Below are positions 48,963-61,595 of a stretch of 64,000 nucleotides of DNA, one piece after another. The notes below the pieces were generated by a model. The model was not told the origin of the DNA, ran no database searches, and saw only the letters and a program-made list of their open reading frames with translations. The position numbers were made by a program, and so were the translations under genes. Each line of letters begins with the position of its first letter. Within the stretch, counting starts at the first letter, position 1. The DNA is from Lineus longissimus (taxonomy: Eukaryota; Nemertea; Pilidiophora; Heteronemertea; Lineidae): contig NC_088309.1 in assembly GCF_910592395.1 (NCBI RefSeq), forward strand, positions 436,501 to 500,500, given 5' to 3'.

Positions 48963-49681
48963 GACCGCTACATACCACGCTCAGGTGCAATGCACAGAAG
49001 AGTAATATTTGGCGGCGGCTTTGACAAGGCTATTTGGAAACATGAACTAAGTCACATTTTCTCTTCCCGAATGCTCCCTTGATTTTCTTCTTCGTTGATA
49101 GAGGTAATAATGATTATTCAGACATTACAAACATCACAGAAACACTATCATCTACTTTGTAAATTGTTGATAAATGGACCATAAAGTCGATGTAAACAAA
49201 CTCAAAAATCAATGTTGTGGACATTATTTTTGCATGCATGTATGCATGCAATGTGCACTGTTAATGCTGTTTACATTGAAAACCTAGACCATCTCCTCCC
49301 TAAATGTCAGGATGGTTGTTATTTCGCCTGGTGATCATCATGAAAGTAAGTGGGGTCTGACTGAAGGTTGGTCTAATGATGGTCACGGTGTGTCTTATTT
49401 CGTCGCAGTCGACGGTCCCCGCAGCCGGCACTGGCATTGCTCTAGGCCTAGGCCTAGCCTACTCTCAGTCAGTCAGTCATAAGGCCTACTCACTACTCCA
49501 CTGGGGGCGTGGCTCAATGAATGGAGGCTGGCAGTACACAAGCTACTACAACAATGTCGCTAGTAAACGGTTGCTGCTTAGGAGCCCCAAGTGATTAACT
49601 CTAGCCTCTGAATTCACATGTTCATGTTGTTTCAGGTTTGTGGTTTTATGGTGAATTAGGAACCAGATCAAAGGAAGCAAG
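48963..49681. promoter_or_regulatory. Shared GPN1/STK36 divergent promoter region and STK36 5' UTR
   Basis: These are the remaining bases between the head-to-head genes. tgcatgcatgtatgcatgcaa at 49231-49251 is an alternating purine-pyrimidine palindrome, and taggcctaggccta at about 49442-49455 is a second palindromic cluster. ttgtttcag at about 49627-49635, upstream of the STK36 ATG, looks like a splice acceptor, so the STK36 5' UTR may be spliced. Confidence 0.4.
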
Positions 49682-52600
49682 ATGGATAACTATCATGTCT
49701 TAGAGCTGATTGGGGAAGGGTCTTTTGGTCGCGTCTACAAAGGAAGGAGAAAGTTCAGTGGGCAGGTATGCAATAAATGTCTACCATAACATTAGCAACG
49801 GAGTTACAAGATGTTGACTTGTAAATTGTAAGCCCTGTTAAGTCAATTGTGCATTTATACCCTTCTCATTTTCTGTGTAATGGTTGGTCAATGGGCCGTT
49901 TCAACTTTTTTCAGAATCTTTAAAAAAAACTATTTGCAGGTTGTTGCCCTGAAGTTCATCCCAAAAGTCGGTCGGTCGGAGAAGGACTTGAAGAATCTGA
50001 AGAGGGAGATAGAGATCATGAGAGGTCTACAGCACACAAACATTGTGGAGATGATTGACAGCTTTGAGACGGAGAAAGAGGTGAGTTTGAGTGTGCAGGT
50101 TAGATTCATCGTCTTCATAATCACTGTGACAAGGGCTGGCACGTGGCAGTGGTTTGCTTGTAAGGAGAACTACTTTCTTCTTGGTTTTCAATGTCATCAT
50201 CGAATTGGTATGCGGAAGTTAAAAATAAGGCTTAAGTCCTCAGGTCTCCATCCCCAGCATTTTGGTCTGGACATCAAGATAACCAGATGTTGTCACATAG
50301 TATTTCCTGTATCAATTCTTGTTTTCGTCCTCAAACCAGGTAGTGGCAGTGACTGATTATGCTGAAGGAGAGCTCTTTCAAATACTTGAAGATGATGGCA
50401 GCCTTCCAGAAGAACAGGTAAGTCAAATTTTAGAATCTTTTTACGTCTCCAAGTATTTTGTGTTTGGCCCATGCTTAATTCCTCGTCATTCTTTGATAGG
50501 TTCAATCGATAGCACATCAGCTGTGCTCTGCATTATTCTACCTCCACTCCCACCGCATCCTCCATCGCGACATGAAGCCTCAGAACATCCTCCTAGGGAA
50601 AGGTGGCGTCGTCAAGCTGTGTGACTTTGGCTTTGCCCGGGCGATGAGTATCAATACGTTAGTACTGACGTCCATAAAGGGGACGCCACTGTATATGTCA
50701 CCGGAGTTGGTGGAGGAGAAACCCTATGATCACACTGCTGATCTCTGGTGAGTTGACCAACATTTCTTTTCTAACTTGGTCTGAGATCTCTAACTGTGTT
50801 TCAGTTTTCAGATATTCAACTTTTGTAATGTTCATGTAGTGTTTGGTATAGATAATAGGAGGTAAGCACTCTGCCAGAGTAGACTGTTCTTGCGCCATCT
50901 ATGATCTAAAGTAAAACATGGGTTATGTAGTTTCAGAAGATGATGCCAGCAATAGTGTCAATGAGACTGTCATCACAGTACTCTTCTTTCAGGGCCCTTG
51001 GGTGTATATTGTATGAGCTGTTCACAGGCACGCCGCCATTCTACACGAACAGTATCTTCCAGCTCGTGAGCCTGATTATCAAAGATCCGGTCAAGTGGCC
51101 CAAGAACATGTCGCCGGCCTTCAAGGACTTCCTCCAAGGCTTATTGACAAAGAACCCAAGGAATCGCCTCCAGTGGCCTGATCTGCTCGTCCATCCATTT
51201 GTTGCAGATGGAATGAAAGGTACAGTTACTCTCATTGTCAATTGTAGGTGTTGTGGAATGCATATTTTACCTGTCTCTGACCTTAATCTATTCCAATGAA
51301 GAGTGTTCTAGCTTCTGATCTCAGCATTGCCCTCCCTGTTTCAGTTTCTGATGAAGACAAACATCTGCCCAGCCCCTTCACGAATGCCCCATCAGCCAGC
51401 CTGGTCTTTGCTAAGGAGCAGCAAGCCAAGGAGAAGGCACATCCACCTGGCACGTCCAAGATTCTAAGTAAAGCGAGGAAGAAAGCTCTGGAGGAAGAAC
51501 AAAAGAAGGTTAGCTTGTGCTTGGGCAGTTGTTGTCAGGATATCCTTCTGAAAGTTGCTTGTCAGATCAAATGAGGTTTGAGCCTGATGGTCTTCTAGCA
51601 GGGTAAATCACTGAAAATTGAAACATTCCAATCTACACAAGAAACATCACACTTTGTTCTAACTTGATGCTTGCTCCAAGCTTGTTTTTCACGACCAGTT
51701 GCTCAGTGGTCTCGGTGGCTCATTCCACATCACCACTTTCAGGAGAAGACAAAGAAGGGAAATGCTTGGGTGAAGGATAAAAAAGACCAGGAACCATTGC
51801 CGAAACATCCCGACAGACCCCACACTGCTGAATGGACCAAAACAGGCGTGAGTGGAGTAAGTATTAGAACTTTGTGCATCAGTTCGAATCTTCATGCTCT
51901 TCTGGTTTGAGTATTTGCTGAAAGTCCTGCCCTGTTATTTAGAGGTCTTCGTCTCGGACCGAATTTCCTGAACTTGTTTTTGATGATTTTACATCAGAGA
52001 TGGTTTGTATTTCAGGAAGTGACACCAACACCGCGGACTGATCGTATCAACAAGGACTATGAGAAGGACCATCCTGCTGTGGAGATTGAGGCAAGGAAAG
52101 TCCTCAACAAAGAGAAGAAGAAGGAGAAAAAGAATATAGAAAATGTCAAACTGGACACTGAGGTGAGACCAAGAGCAAGAAGATGGCAGATCTCATCTTT
52201 CTTCATGAAAAGTGGCAGCGGGGCTGCGTGGTCTGGTTGGAAATATATATCACATCACAATCAAAACATGGTTGAAAAGCCAGTGCCAGTGATATCCATC
52301 TCTACAGCCTGCAACAAAAGCAAGCACAGAAAAACAGTGAAAAGCATATGAGGGCATTGTAACTGACTGTATGGTTTGCATTTCTAGGAGGTTGACTCTG
52401 ATGATGAGTGGCAGGGCTACGTTGATGTGACCGACACGGCCAATGATCCTGAACCGTCAGTCTCCCTCATGAGGGACAAGAACTTCATCGCCAGAGTGAA
52501 GTCTCGATTGAGTAGGGTTTCCACGCAGGTCTTAGATGGGATGCTTGATGGTGCTTCCAAACTCCGTCCGGTTCTACGTGTGATCACAAACCTGGTTACA

Positions 52601-55600
52601 ATCAAATGGTAAGTTTTGATATCTTCATCGCGCTGCAATAGAAATGATTTGAGAGCGATTCAATATTACACCTTCTCTTCTCTGTCAGTATCTTGTAATC
52701 AAATCAGCACCTGTTTGTATCTGGCTAAACCTTTGAGATCGAACAGGTGGCGAGCACCTGCCTTGGTTTGTTCTGCTTAGTGTCGGCGGTGACAGGTATG
52801 TCTAAGATTATGTAAAGGAACCTTCATTCCTGTTCATACCTGTCATGTGATTTCCTTTCAGTGAACTGAAAATAGTGCTCCAGTTCATGAAGGCCGTGTC
52901 GATGCCGGACATGCCGTTCTCTCTCCTTGCTAAGATCCTTGACAGCTCCAAGGTGAAGCAGCAGCCATGGAGCCAGCAAATCCTGCTCGACCTCGTCGTG
53001 GCCATCAATGCTTACTTTGCAAGTGAGGTGATCTGGAATGAAAATGCAGACAAGGCAAGGTAAGCAACACATTCAGATTTCTACCAGTGTTAAGTATTTC
53101 TTGACCAATGCTTTCAGCCCTGTATGGTCCTATTCACATTTCATATAGGAGTGCAGTGACAGGTTGACTTACGTTTGAGCCAGTTATTGCTGTCCCAAGT
53201 CTACAGTGACAATTGAAGGAATGGAGAATGTACTTGCAAGTTACTTGGCGAAATCACTGCACAGCAATGTGCTTGCAGACAAACCCACCCACAATGATTT
53301 GCCCAGCTATTTTTCAGCCTGCAGAGCTACTGTGATAATGCTGTCCAGTTTATGAGTCTGTCACCCAAACTACTCACGCAGAAACTTGATGATGACCTAA
53401 AACTTCAGGAACAAACTATTTTAGTAAGTATATTTTTTGACCATTCAATGCTTCCTGACATTGTCGTTAAGGCTTCTGAAGAGACCCTAGTGATGCTTCA
53501 GCCCATTAGCGTAGCAGCCAGCTGTGTCAACCACTGGGCTATGGCGGTTCCTCAGTCATGCACCATCTTTTACTTGAGGAAGGATTTCAATATGTATTTG
53601 TTGTTTCCAGTGTATTGTGTATCTGTGTGAGACCATGGAACGTACCAAGGCGGGAATAGCCACATCGTTCTTCAGCGGTGTTGCCAGCAAGTCGGGAGAA
53701 TCCCTCGAGATCCTACTACGCTGCACGCAAATTGATAGTGTTGTGCTCAAAAAGTTAGAAGGTAAAAGTATCTATCGTTTATTCAAATCATCTCTTCATC
53801 TTCCTCAGCTTTGCCTCTTGTGAGGGTTATTTGTGTGCCACTGTGGTCTGGTGCCGATAGAGGTTACTCAACTTTATACTTTATGTTTTCACTCAAATGG
53901 GTCTATTATTTTCCCTGGCATAGACACGAGGTTCATGACATCTCTACTTTACATCTCATTCATGGGACAGTGGAATAAAGTGAGGGTGATAAAGTGACTT
54001 GCCCAAGGACCACTGATGATACCGATCATATTCATATGTTAACATGTGATTTCTTTCCTTTGCCCTGAACAGACATTGCTGGCAGTAACCGAGATGCTGC
54101 TGTCCACCGCCAGTTAGAGATGAATGCTCTGGCTTGTGCTGGCCTCGCCGCGTTGGCTCATCTGCCTCATGAAACAGATACAGGGCTTGAGGGGAAGAGG
54201 AAGGTAAGTGACACGTCGCGCTGTACTCCTTGTTTAAACAGGTGTTGATGGCCTCCCTGTAGAATCATTTCTTCAGACAGAATCAATAAAATAAGTGGAC
54301 AACAGAGATACTTGAGAACTATCTGACTGATAATGTAACAGAATATTATGTTAACAGCTCATTTTCACTCCATTTCGGTCATTTTTCAGGTGGCACACTA
54401 TATCGGGGAAGCGTTGTGCGACAAGAAGATGGTGGACGTGCGTGATGATTTCCTGTGTATGATCACTCGAGAAGATACCTGTAATAACGTGTTGAAGGTT
54501 GTTTATGTTGGCTGTCAACAATCAAGCAATTTCTGCAAGTTCTTTGCCACGAACACGGATCACATGGACAGCTTGATTCATATACTCCAGGGGAAGGTGC
54601 CTGTTGCTGACATGGAGTTGAACTCGGTGCTGGAGCTTGTGATTCACATCTTGAGCACGCTGGTCGTCCAGCTACAGGATATCCCATCGACGCTGCAAGA
54701 CAACACGACCTTGATGGTGACCGTCTTCCTCGAGTCACAGATCGCTAGTCACACCGTAAGTTCATGACATACAATCTTAAAACTGAACTGTCTATTCATT
54801 TTGCACATACCAAGATCTGTTCAGTAAAGTAGGCACAGTCCACTATCTGTCATATCATGCCAGATCTTGCAAAGCTTTGGAACAGGCCGTAGTGTACACT
54901 ATAATAAATGTACCCTGAGAGCTTCAAAATTATTTTCTGCTAAGTTTAACGGTGATCTTTAACGGAGGTGATCCTGTGAGTTGATGTTTCTAGTCCTTGT
55001 ACCCTTGCTTTGAAGAGAGTAACAACAAGATGATAAACTGACAACAGCCATCCCTTTCAGTGGTGTATGGTGTCTGGTCGTGGCATGCTTAATGTGAAAT
55101 ACTCTTCTTGTCTTGGCAGGCTGCAGCTGCCCTCTTGTTCAGCCAGCTGATCTACTGTGGCCAGAGTGTGGAGGTCCATCCTGAAGACATGTTGATGGCA
55201 GCATTATCGAGCTTCACTGATCTCACTCAGGTCCTGGTGAGGTGTCCGTTTGACTATGGAATATTTGATGGTGTGTTGCTGCTCATGTGTCAACTCCTGA
55301 TGCAGGTATGTAAACATAGGAATGTGTAATCAAACTTGTCTGTGAACCACACTTTGAACATGTTTATTCAAGGATCTCTCTCAACTAAGCCAGGAGGCTC
55401 GGCGAGACTGGTGTCATATGTAAATTACCACTCATTTATCTCCCGGTGTGTTCCTGTTCCTATCTCATTGTACATTTTGATACTTTTCTCCAGGCTGAAG
55501 GTCCAATCGCCAAAGCTATCATCGACTGTGGCCTGTGGACCATACTATGGCATCGTCTCGTCCAGACGTTACAAGTGCGTAATCCCGACACCAATATGCC

Positions 55601-58600
55601 CATCCATGACATCGAAGTGGAGGAGAACGCAGACAATGTTGGCGTGCTCATCCCTGACTGGAGTCTTATCTCCCCACAAGGTGTCCTCTCTGCCCTGCAG
55701 CTGGCTGTCAGTGTCTTCACCAAGGAGTCATACCACTGCGTGCCCACGCTTGGCAAGCATAATGGCATCATCACACTGACTATCATTCATCTCCTGTCGA
55801 AGGATTTCCTTGATATGCTTGTCAAAAGGTGAGTTTGTTTCTCTTCAACACTGATGGCGACATCTTTTGCCAATTGGGGTACGTAGAAATTACAAACAAA
55901 CTGAAGTGACCATTCCTGTTTATGTGGTCAGCCCTTGGATATCTGAAGACTGCATGAAGTTTGTGTCAGTATAAGTTCAGTCAGTATAATGACACAAGAT
56001 TTCTTGATATTAAGTAGCCATTGTTTTCTTTGCCAGTGATTCGTCTTTTGTTATCAATTGCCTTTTGTTTTTCAGTCCCATGTCAGGAAGCAATAGCCAT
56101 CAGTTAGCAGGTGATATAGTTATAGAAGCCAGCCAGCTCATGTGCTTCCCATATGCCATTGATATCAGTGAAGAAGTGGTGGCTGACATCAATAAGTAAG
56201 TTGTGGACATTCTGTCCTTCATTCATAAGTATACACTGGGTGGTGATAGAGACAGTGCCGGGTTGAGATCCCTTGTTGAGTGCCAGATAAAATACAGCAA
56301 TTCCCTCCAAAAGGATCAGAATGGTCAAACCCTATTGACATGGCCTCATGTTGGATAGCTTGTGACCTGTACTGCCTGATGGTATCGTTTTTGGAGCATT
56401 TGATGTGATATTGAGAACACAACATCTCTAGAGAGCCACATCATAGGCAGCATGTACTTGTATTGAAATATCTGTTGAACCTTTCAGTTCGCTGTACCTG
56501 AACCAGTTCGTGGCACGCCTCCTGCAGGCCAGCATCCTCTATCTTGACGAGGACCAACACGACATGACGTTTGGCCTTATATCACGTCTTGTACTCGGGG
56601 ATTTTACCTTCATTGAACAGTTTGCCAAGTCACTTGAGTCACTCACTGCCGTCCCGTTCCTTACCAAGGTGATCATGTCAGGGAAGTCTCCCTCCAGTGT
56701 TTGTGATATCGTCTCTCTATGCAGCCACATCTGTCGGAACACCTCCGACCATCTGGAGACCATCATTAAGGTATTCAAGGGAAAAGGTAAGACCTTTATC
56801 GTCTTCATTAGTTGTTGACAGAAGAACATACACGATGAGGACGGTTGTTTTTCAATGATTCATCGCGATCAATCCTTAGCTATTTTGAGATCTTCAGGAT
56901 CAGTATTCAGAAGACTAGAGGGGCCTGGATGGTTCACCAAGATGTCTGGAAAACATTCTGGTTGGGCTGAACCAAATGCGATAATGATGTCTTAAATCAC
57001 GTATTTGGCAATGAAATGAGATATAGCTTTGAATTGCCAAGAAAGTGGACTTTCATTATTTCTCACAACTTTCATGTCAATATTTCAGGAGACTTCAGTC
57101 CTCTGCTGAGTGTCCTACATCATAACTCAGCCGTCATCCGATCACGAGGTCTGAACATGGTCGGCAATCTGATGAAGTTCAACGATAAGTTCTATCCAAA
57201 TCTCCGAGAAAAGTAAGTGAAGAATCTATTGAAGATTTCAAGTGTTGATAAATGTAAGCCCCTGTAATGCATTTCCCACACTCACCCTTGCTTTCAAATC
57301 CATGTCATATTACCAAACTGCCCTGACATCATACACTATTCATTGTATTTGAATTCTGTCTTTTAGACTAGAGGATGTTGGCTGGGGAAACTTTGGAAGC
57401 AAGTCAAGGCTCCGAGTGTGGAGGCCTAGATGTACTTGAATATTGTCTATCAAAATAGAGAGCTTGAATGACTGGCTGTTAATTTTGCCAGCGAATTCAT
57501 TGTTCTATTCTTCTGTTCTCCAGAGACTTGCTGTCGGCTGTGACTGAAGGGTTGGAAGATGAAGACATTAATGTTGTCAAGGTGAGGTTCCACGTTCAGA
57601 CTTCTTGTAAGGGCCACCGGGTCAAACATCATCAATGACTGATGACATCTGTCGGATGCTTTTACACGGCTGTGGTTAGCGGCCTGTTCACAGAGAACCT
57701 GCCTTGAACTTAGTCAGTTTCTCCGGTCTGTTTTAACATTATTTGTGACCACTGTCTTGTATGTCCATCATCGATCTCTTCCTCCTTGCAGGGAGCATGT
57801 TTTGCCCTGGGAAATGCTGCCTTCCACAATGACAAGTTGTACCTGGTCCTGACACCAACCATACCCAAGGTCATCAAGCTGCTCAGGAATAGTAATGCAA
57901 AGATTAGGTGTCATGCTGCTAGTAGGTGTCACAGTTACTCTATTGTCCAAGTTCGTTTAAGGTGTTTAGGAGCATATTTGACCTCCAAAAAACACTTCGT
58001 GAGGGTCACCCAAAAAACCGTTTGAAGTTTTGACCAGACAGTCCACTGACAAGTGTTGTCATGCTCATTAAAATGATCAATTGTCATGCTCAAAATGAAA
58101 TACAGGCTGATGAACTTTGAGACCAGTCTTGCTCTAACTTCAGATGTCTTATTCCAGGTGCATTAGGCAATCTCGGCATGCATTCAGGCGCCTTGGTTGA
58201 GACTTTGCAGAAGCATAAAGTTATTGAAGGTTTACTTGAAGCAGCGTGTCATGATGGCCAGTCGAGTGTCCAGGAGTGTGCGTTGGCAGCCATACGATCT
58301 CTCATCTCTCAGGACAAGTTGAAACAGGTTGGTAAGGGACACTTGAGAACAGTGAAGAGACTTCATGTCCTCCATTTCCTTATTACTGCAGCATGTCATC
58401 ATGTGTAATCAGTCTTGTCCAATGCCAAGTTCTGCCTAGGCTTGTTGGCACAAGTTAAGTATGACGTTATGGAGAGGCCCCCTAAGTAAAACAAGGTTTT
58501 CAGCTTACCTTTTCTTTTCCAGGTCCTTATTCGATCAAATGCGATAGACAAGTTGAATGAGCTCCACCAGACATCAACCCCTCGACCATCCAGTGCTCGG

Positions 58601-58693
58601 CCATCCAGTGCCCTGAGTGGACGCAGTACCAGTGCCACCACTGTGTCTCATTACTGCAGCCGGCTTGTACAGATATTGGACAGTACTAAATGA
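49682..58693 (+). CDS. STK36: Serine/threonine kinase 36 (Fused), 23 exons, 1322 aa
   Basis: Orthologue of Fused, a kinase with roles in Hedgehog signalling (fly) and in building the central pair of motile cilia (vertebrates). Exons: 49682-49765, 49940-50080, 50340-50417, 50500-50747, 50993-51219, 51345-51508, 51743-51856, 52016-52162, 52388-52608, 52862-53059, 53318-53423, 53611-53761, 54073-54203, 54390-54755, 55120-55305, 55494-55828, 56076-56195, 56488-56786, 57089-57212, 57524-57581, 57792-57921, 58158-58327, 58523-58693. The kinase domain (4-254) has [17 protein letters not shown] (K33), LHRDMKPQN (D125), [10 protein letters not shown] (D143) and [16 protein letters not shown]. All catalytic residues are present. 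A Lys/Glu-rich linker follows, then a long helical (ARM/HEAT-like) C-terminal region ending [11 protein letters not shown]. Length matches the human protein (1315 aa). Confidence 0.97.
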
Positions 58694-59065
58694 AGGGATG
58701 TGTGAAGAAACGCTTGTCTGAAAGTCTTATAGTTGTGTAAATACTTCAAGAGGCTTCTACATGGAACACACATTGAATGAGGCATGGCAGTTAATTCCTG
58801 CTGCTAAACTACTTCACAGATTTCTTTGAGCACCGATATAGTTTTCACACACATGTTCAAATCATCATGTCTGTACGTTTCCTCTCAGTGCAGTAACCAG
58901 AGTGTATTGACCATGTTTGTTATAGCAATGTAATACTAAAACATTCCATTCTAATCACATGTGAGTGTGATAGACCATGCTGTTATCTCTTGTTGGGGAT
59001 TGATATGTGAATTGTAAACAGACTGAATTGATTGAAGTAAATCACTTTTCATACATTGATGTGTT

Positions 59066-59141
59066 GAGATTTGACAGGTGCAGCTTACTCTGTGTCACCT
59101 TGAGAGATTTGACAGGTGCAGCTTACTCTGTGTCACCTTGA
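59066..59141. repeat. 38-bp tandem duplication
   Basis: Two direct copies of gagatttgacaggtgcagc plus the following 19 bp, then a partial third copy (gagatttgctctgtg). Confidence 0.9.
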
Positions 59142-59255
59142 GAGATTTGCTCTGTGTTTGGTGCAGAATTGTCCTTGTAAATGTCATTGTTGTTGTGTAA
59201 ATGTTATTGTGAATACAATGGGTGCATGTTTTAGTGAGTGCTGGCCACACATTCA

Positions 59256-59261
59256 AATAAA
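59256..59261 (+). terminator. Candidate polyadenylation signal AATAAA for STK36
   Basis: Canonical hexamer 563 bp after the stop codon, followed within about 30 bp by a T/G-rich stretch (tttctgtttgttgtgtctgtg), as is usual for a cleavage region. Confidence 0.6.
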
Positions 59262-59329
59262 TACTGTAAAATTGACATCATTTCTGTTTGTTGTGTCTGT
59301 GACGGCTTGTGACATGGAGATTCAAGTTG

Positions 59330-61260
59330 TGGCAATGATGGTTCTTGCACAGCCAGGTCCAATTCAATCTGGTTGTGACTGTCTCATCTCGCTTGCCAAG
59401 TGGGCAAGACGGTGAGGCTGCCAGAGCAGATTAAGTCTGACTTTGACTTGTGACTGTCTCATCTTTCTCAATGTGTTGGCAAGACGCCTGGCTGTCCCAG
59501 ATTCCCCTCCATCCAGATTCGGACTGGCTGTCACTGTCTAGTATCTCACGGTGTCGGCTAGTTGACCTGGGGCTGCCAGGGCCTTCTCGGTCACGTTGAG
59601 GCGTTCTCATCTCTCAACATGTTGGTGAGACAGTTAAGCTTCAAGCAGGTTCCATTCGGTCTGGTTGTGGAGTCACCATCTGTCACGAGACGTGTCGGAG
59701 CTGCCAAACCGAATTCGGTCTGGTTGTGACCGTCTTTCTAACGGTGGGACAAATAATAGACCAACGAACCTTGCTGCTCGATTGTGTCATTAACACCAAG
59801 GCCAATTGGCCCGGCTGCCCTTCTATCTCGACACCACAGTGACAGAGATGAGATGGTCACAATGCAGACCAGCTCGGGCCTGGCATCTCCACCGTCCTGC
59901 CACCAGTGTAATGGAGACAGTCACATCCAGACCGCATCAGGCCTGGTAGCTCCGCTAACACGGTGAGAGCGACGAGGTGGTCACAATGCAGACCAACTCG
60001 GGCCTGACATCTCCACCGTCCTGCCACCAGTGTAATGGAGACAGTCACATCCAAACCTAATCGGGCCTGGTAGCTCGGCTAACACGGTGAGAGCAACGAG
60101 GTGGTCACAATGCAGAACGAATTTGACTTGGCGGCTCCACTGTCCGATCCAGTCAACACAGCGAGAGAGAGATGAGAGAGTCAGGACCAGACCAATCGAT
60201 ATGGGCTGCCCCACCTTCCAGTCAACACAGCTAGAAGATGAGACAGGCTGAAACGGGGCAGACTTTCCATTGTGTCGCCTAAACTATGAGAGATATGAGA
60301 CAACAACAACCAGAGCCGCATGGGTGAAACATTCACATCCAGAGTCGCCTCTGACTGGTCACCGTCCGAGGGAAATCAGACCATCAATGCCCGACCGAAT
60401 CGGGCCTGGCTGTCCCACAATTCCCCTCCATCAAAATCGGCCTAGTTGTCTCATATCTCATATCGGGGATTCAGTCTGTTTAAGACTGTCGCATCTTTCT
60501 CACCGTGTTAGCTCCCAGGTTCCAGTTGGTCTGGTTGTGGCTGTCTCATCTCTTAAGGGGACAAGGTGGAACTGCCAAATCCGATTCTGTCAAGTTGTGA
60601 CCATCTTCACCATGTTTGCAAGGTGGGACACTTGGACTGAATGGAACCTGGCTGCTCCATTGTGTCACCTACACTGTGAGAGATATGAGACAGCCACAAC
60701 CAGACCTGCCTGGCACCATCTTCCCAACGGGCAATGAGCAATGAAGCAGTAACCAGCAGATTGAATCGAGCCTGGCACCTATCAAATGGAACCTGGCGAG
60801 AGAGACGAGACAGTCACATCCAACGGTTTTCATGCCAGGTTCCATTGATGTGGTGCTATCAGTCTCAACTGTTTAGGAGATGTGATGGAGCGGCCTACAT
60901 GCTAAGAAGGACGAGACGTTCACATCCAGACCAAATCGGCCCGGGAGCCTCTCGGTCTTGCCAACCAAGAGAGAGAGATAAGACCGCCCAATCACACTGA
61001 CCCTGACTGCCTGTTCCACAACGTCACTCCATTCAAATCAGACTGGTTGTCACTGTCTCATATCTCTCACAGTTGCCGTGGCGTGGTGATGTGTCTCAAC
61101 TGTTTAGGAGATGTGATGGAGCTGCCAACCTGTATTTGGTCTGGTCTTTCTCACCATGCTGGAAAGTCAAAGGGACTGCTGAGCCAGATTTCATCTGGTT
61201 GTGACCGTTTCATTGCTCAGACCGTGATGGAAATATCAGGTGGTTGTGACTTTGTCTCCA
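59330..61260. repeat. Field of degenerate repeats alternating in strand
   Basis: Dozens of diverged copies of a motif like ggtctggttgtgactgtctc(atctctc) occur. They read forward at about 59340-59740, as the reverse complement (gagacagtcacatccagacc) at 59830-60400, forward again at 60480-60620, reversed at 60670-61000, and forward at 61030-61250. A better preserved 122-bp-scale duplication starts at about 59852 and 59974. Open frames here (for example 60270-60737) simply follow the repeat. Confidence 0.8.
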
Positions 61261-61426
61261 TATCAACAAGAAGGACCACAGTCAGTCTCTTCAAAACAGA
61301 CTGTTCACTGGTGAATGTAATGAAGATTTAGCAGACAAGCCGACTTGATTCCATTTGACATTTGCATTGAGGTTGTCCCCACTTGAGGCAATCAAATAAC
61401 CAAACCAAGGTTGTATAAAATAATCA

Positions 61427-61432
61427 TTTATT
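61427..61432 (-). terminator. Candidate polyadenylation signal for GPN3
   Basis: TTTATT on the forward strand (AATAAA reversed), about 165 bp after the GPN3 stop codon. Confidence 0.6.
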
Positions 61433-61595
61433 TACAACATTTCCTTAAAAAACAATCGAGGACTGGCAACAACTTTCAGAGACAACTCCTCATCTTCATC
61501 ATGGTGTGAAATATAATCCAGTTTAGCGGCCCAAAACTGGGATCATGTCTACAATCAGACTCCAAGAGAGAGAGAGCAGTGAACACATCCATCAT

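Larger units (their letters stand above)
58694..59329 (+). other. STK36 3' UTR
   Basis: AT-rich sequence after the STK36 stop, containing a 38-bp duplication at 59066-59141 and the polyadenylation signal at 59256. Confidence 0.6.

Noticed and set aside
60270-61000. Forward open frames of 155 and 88 codons
   Set aside because: They follow the degenerate repeat field; the peptides are just repeat translations.
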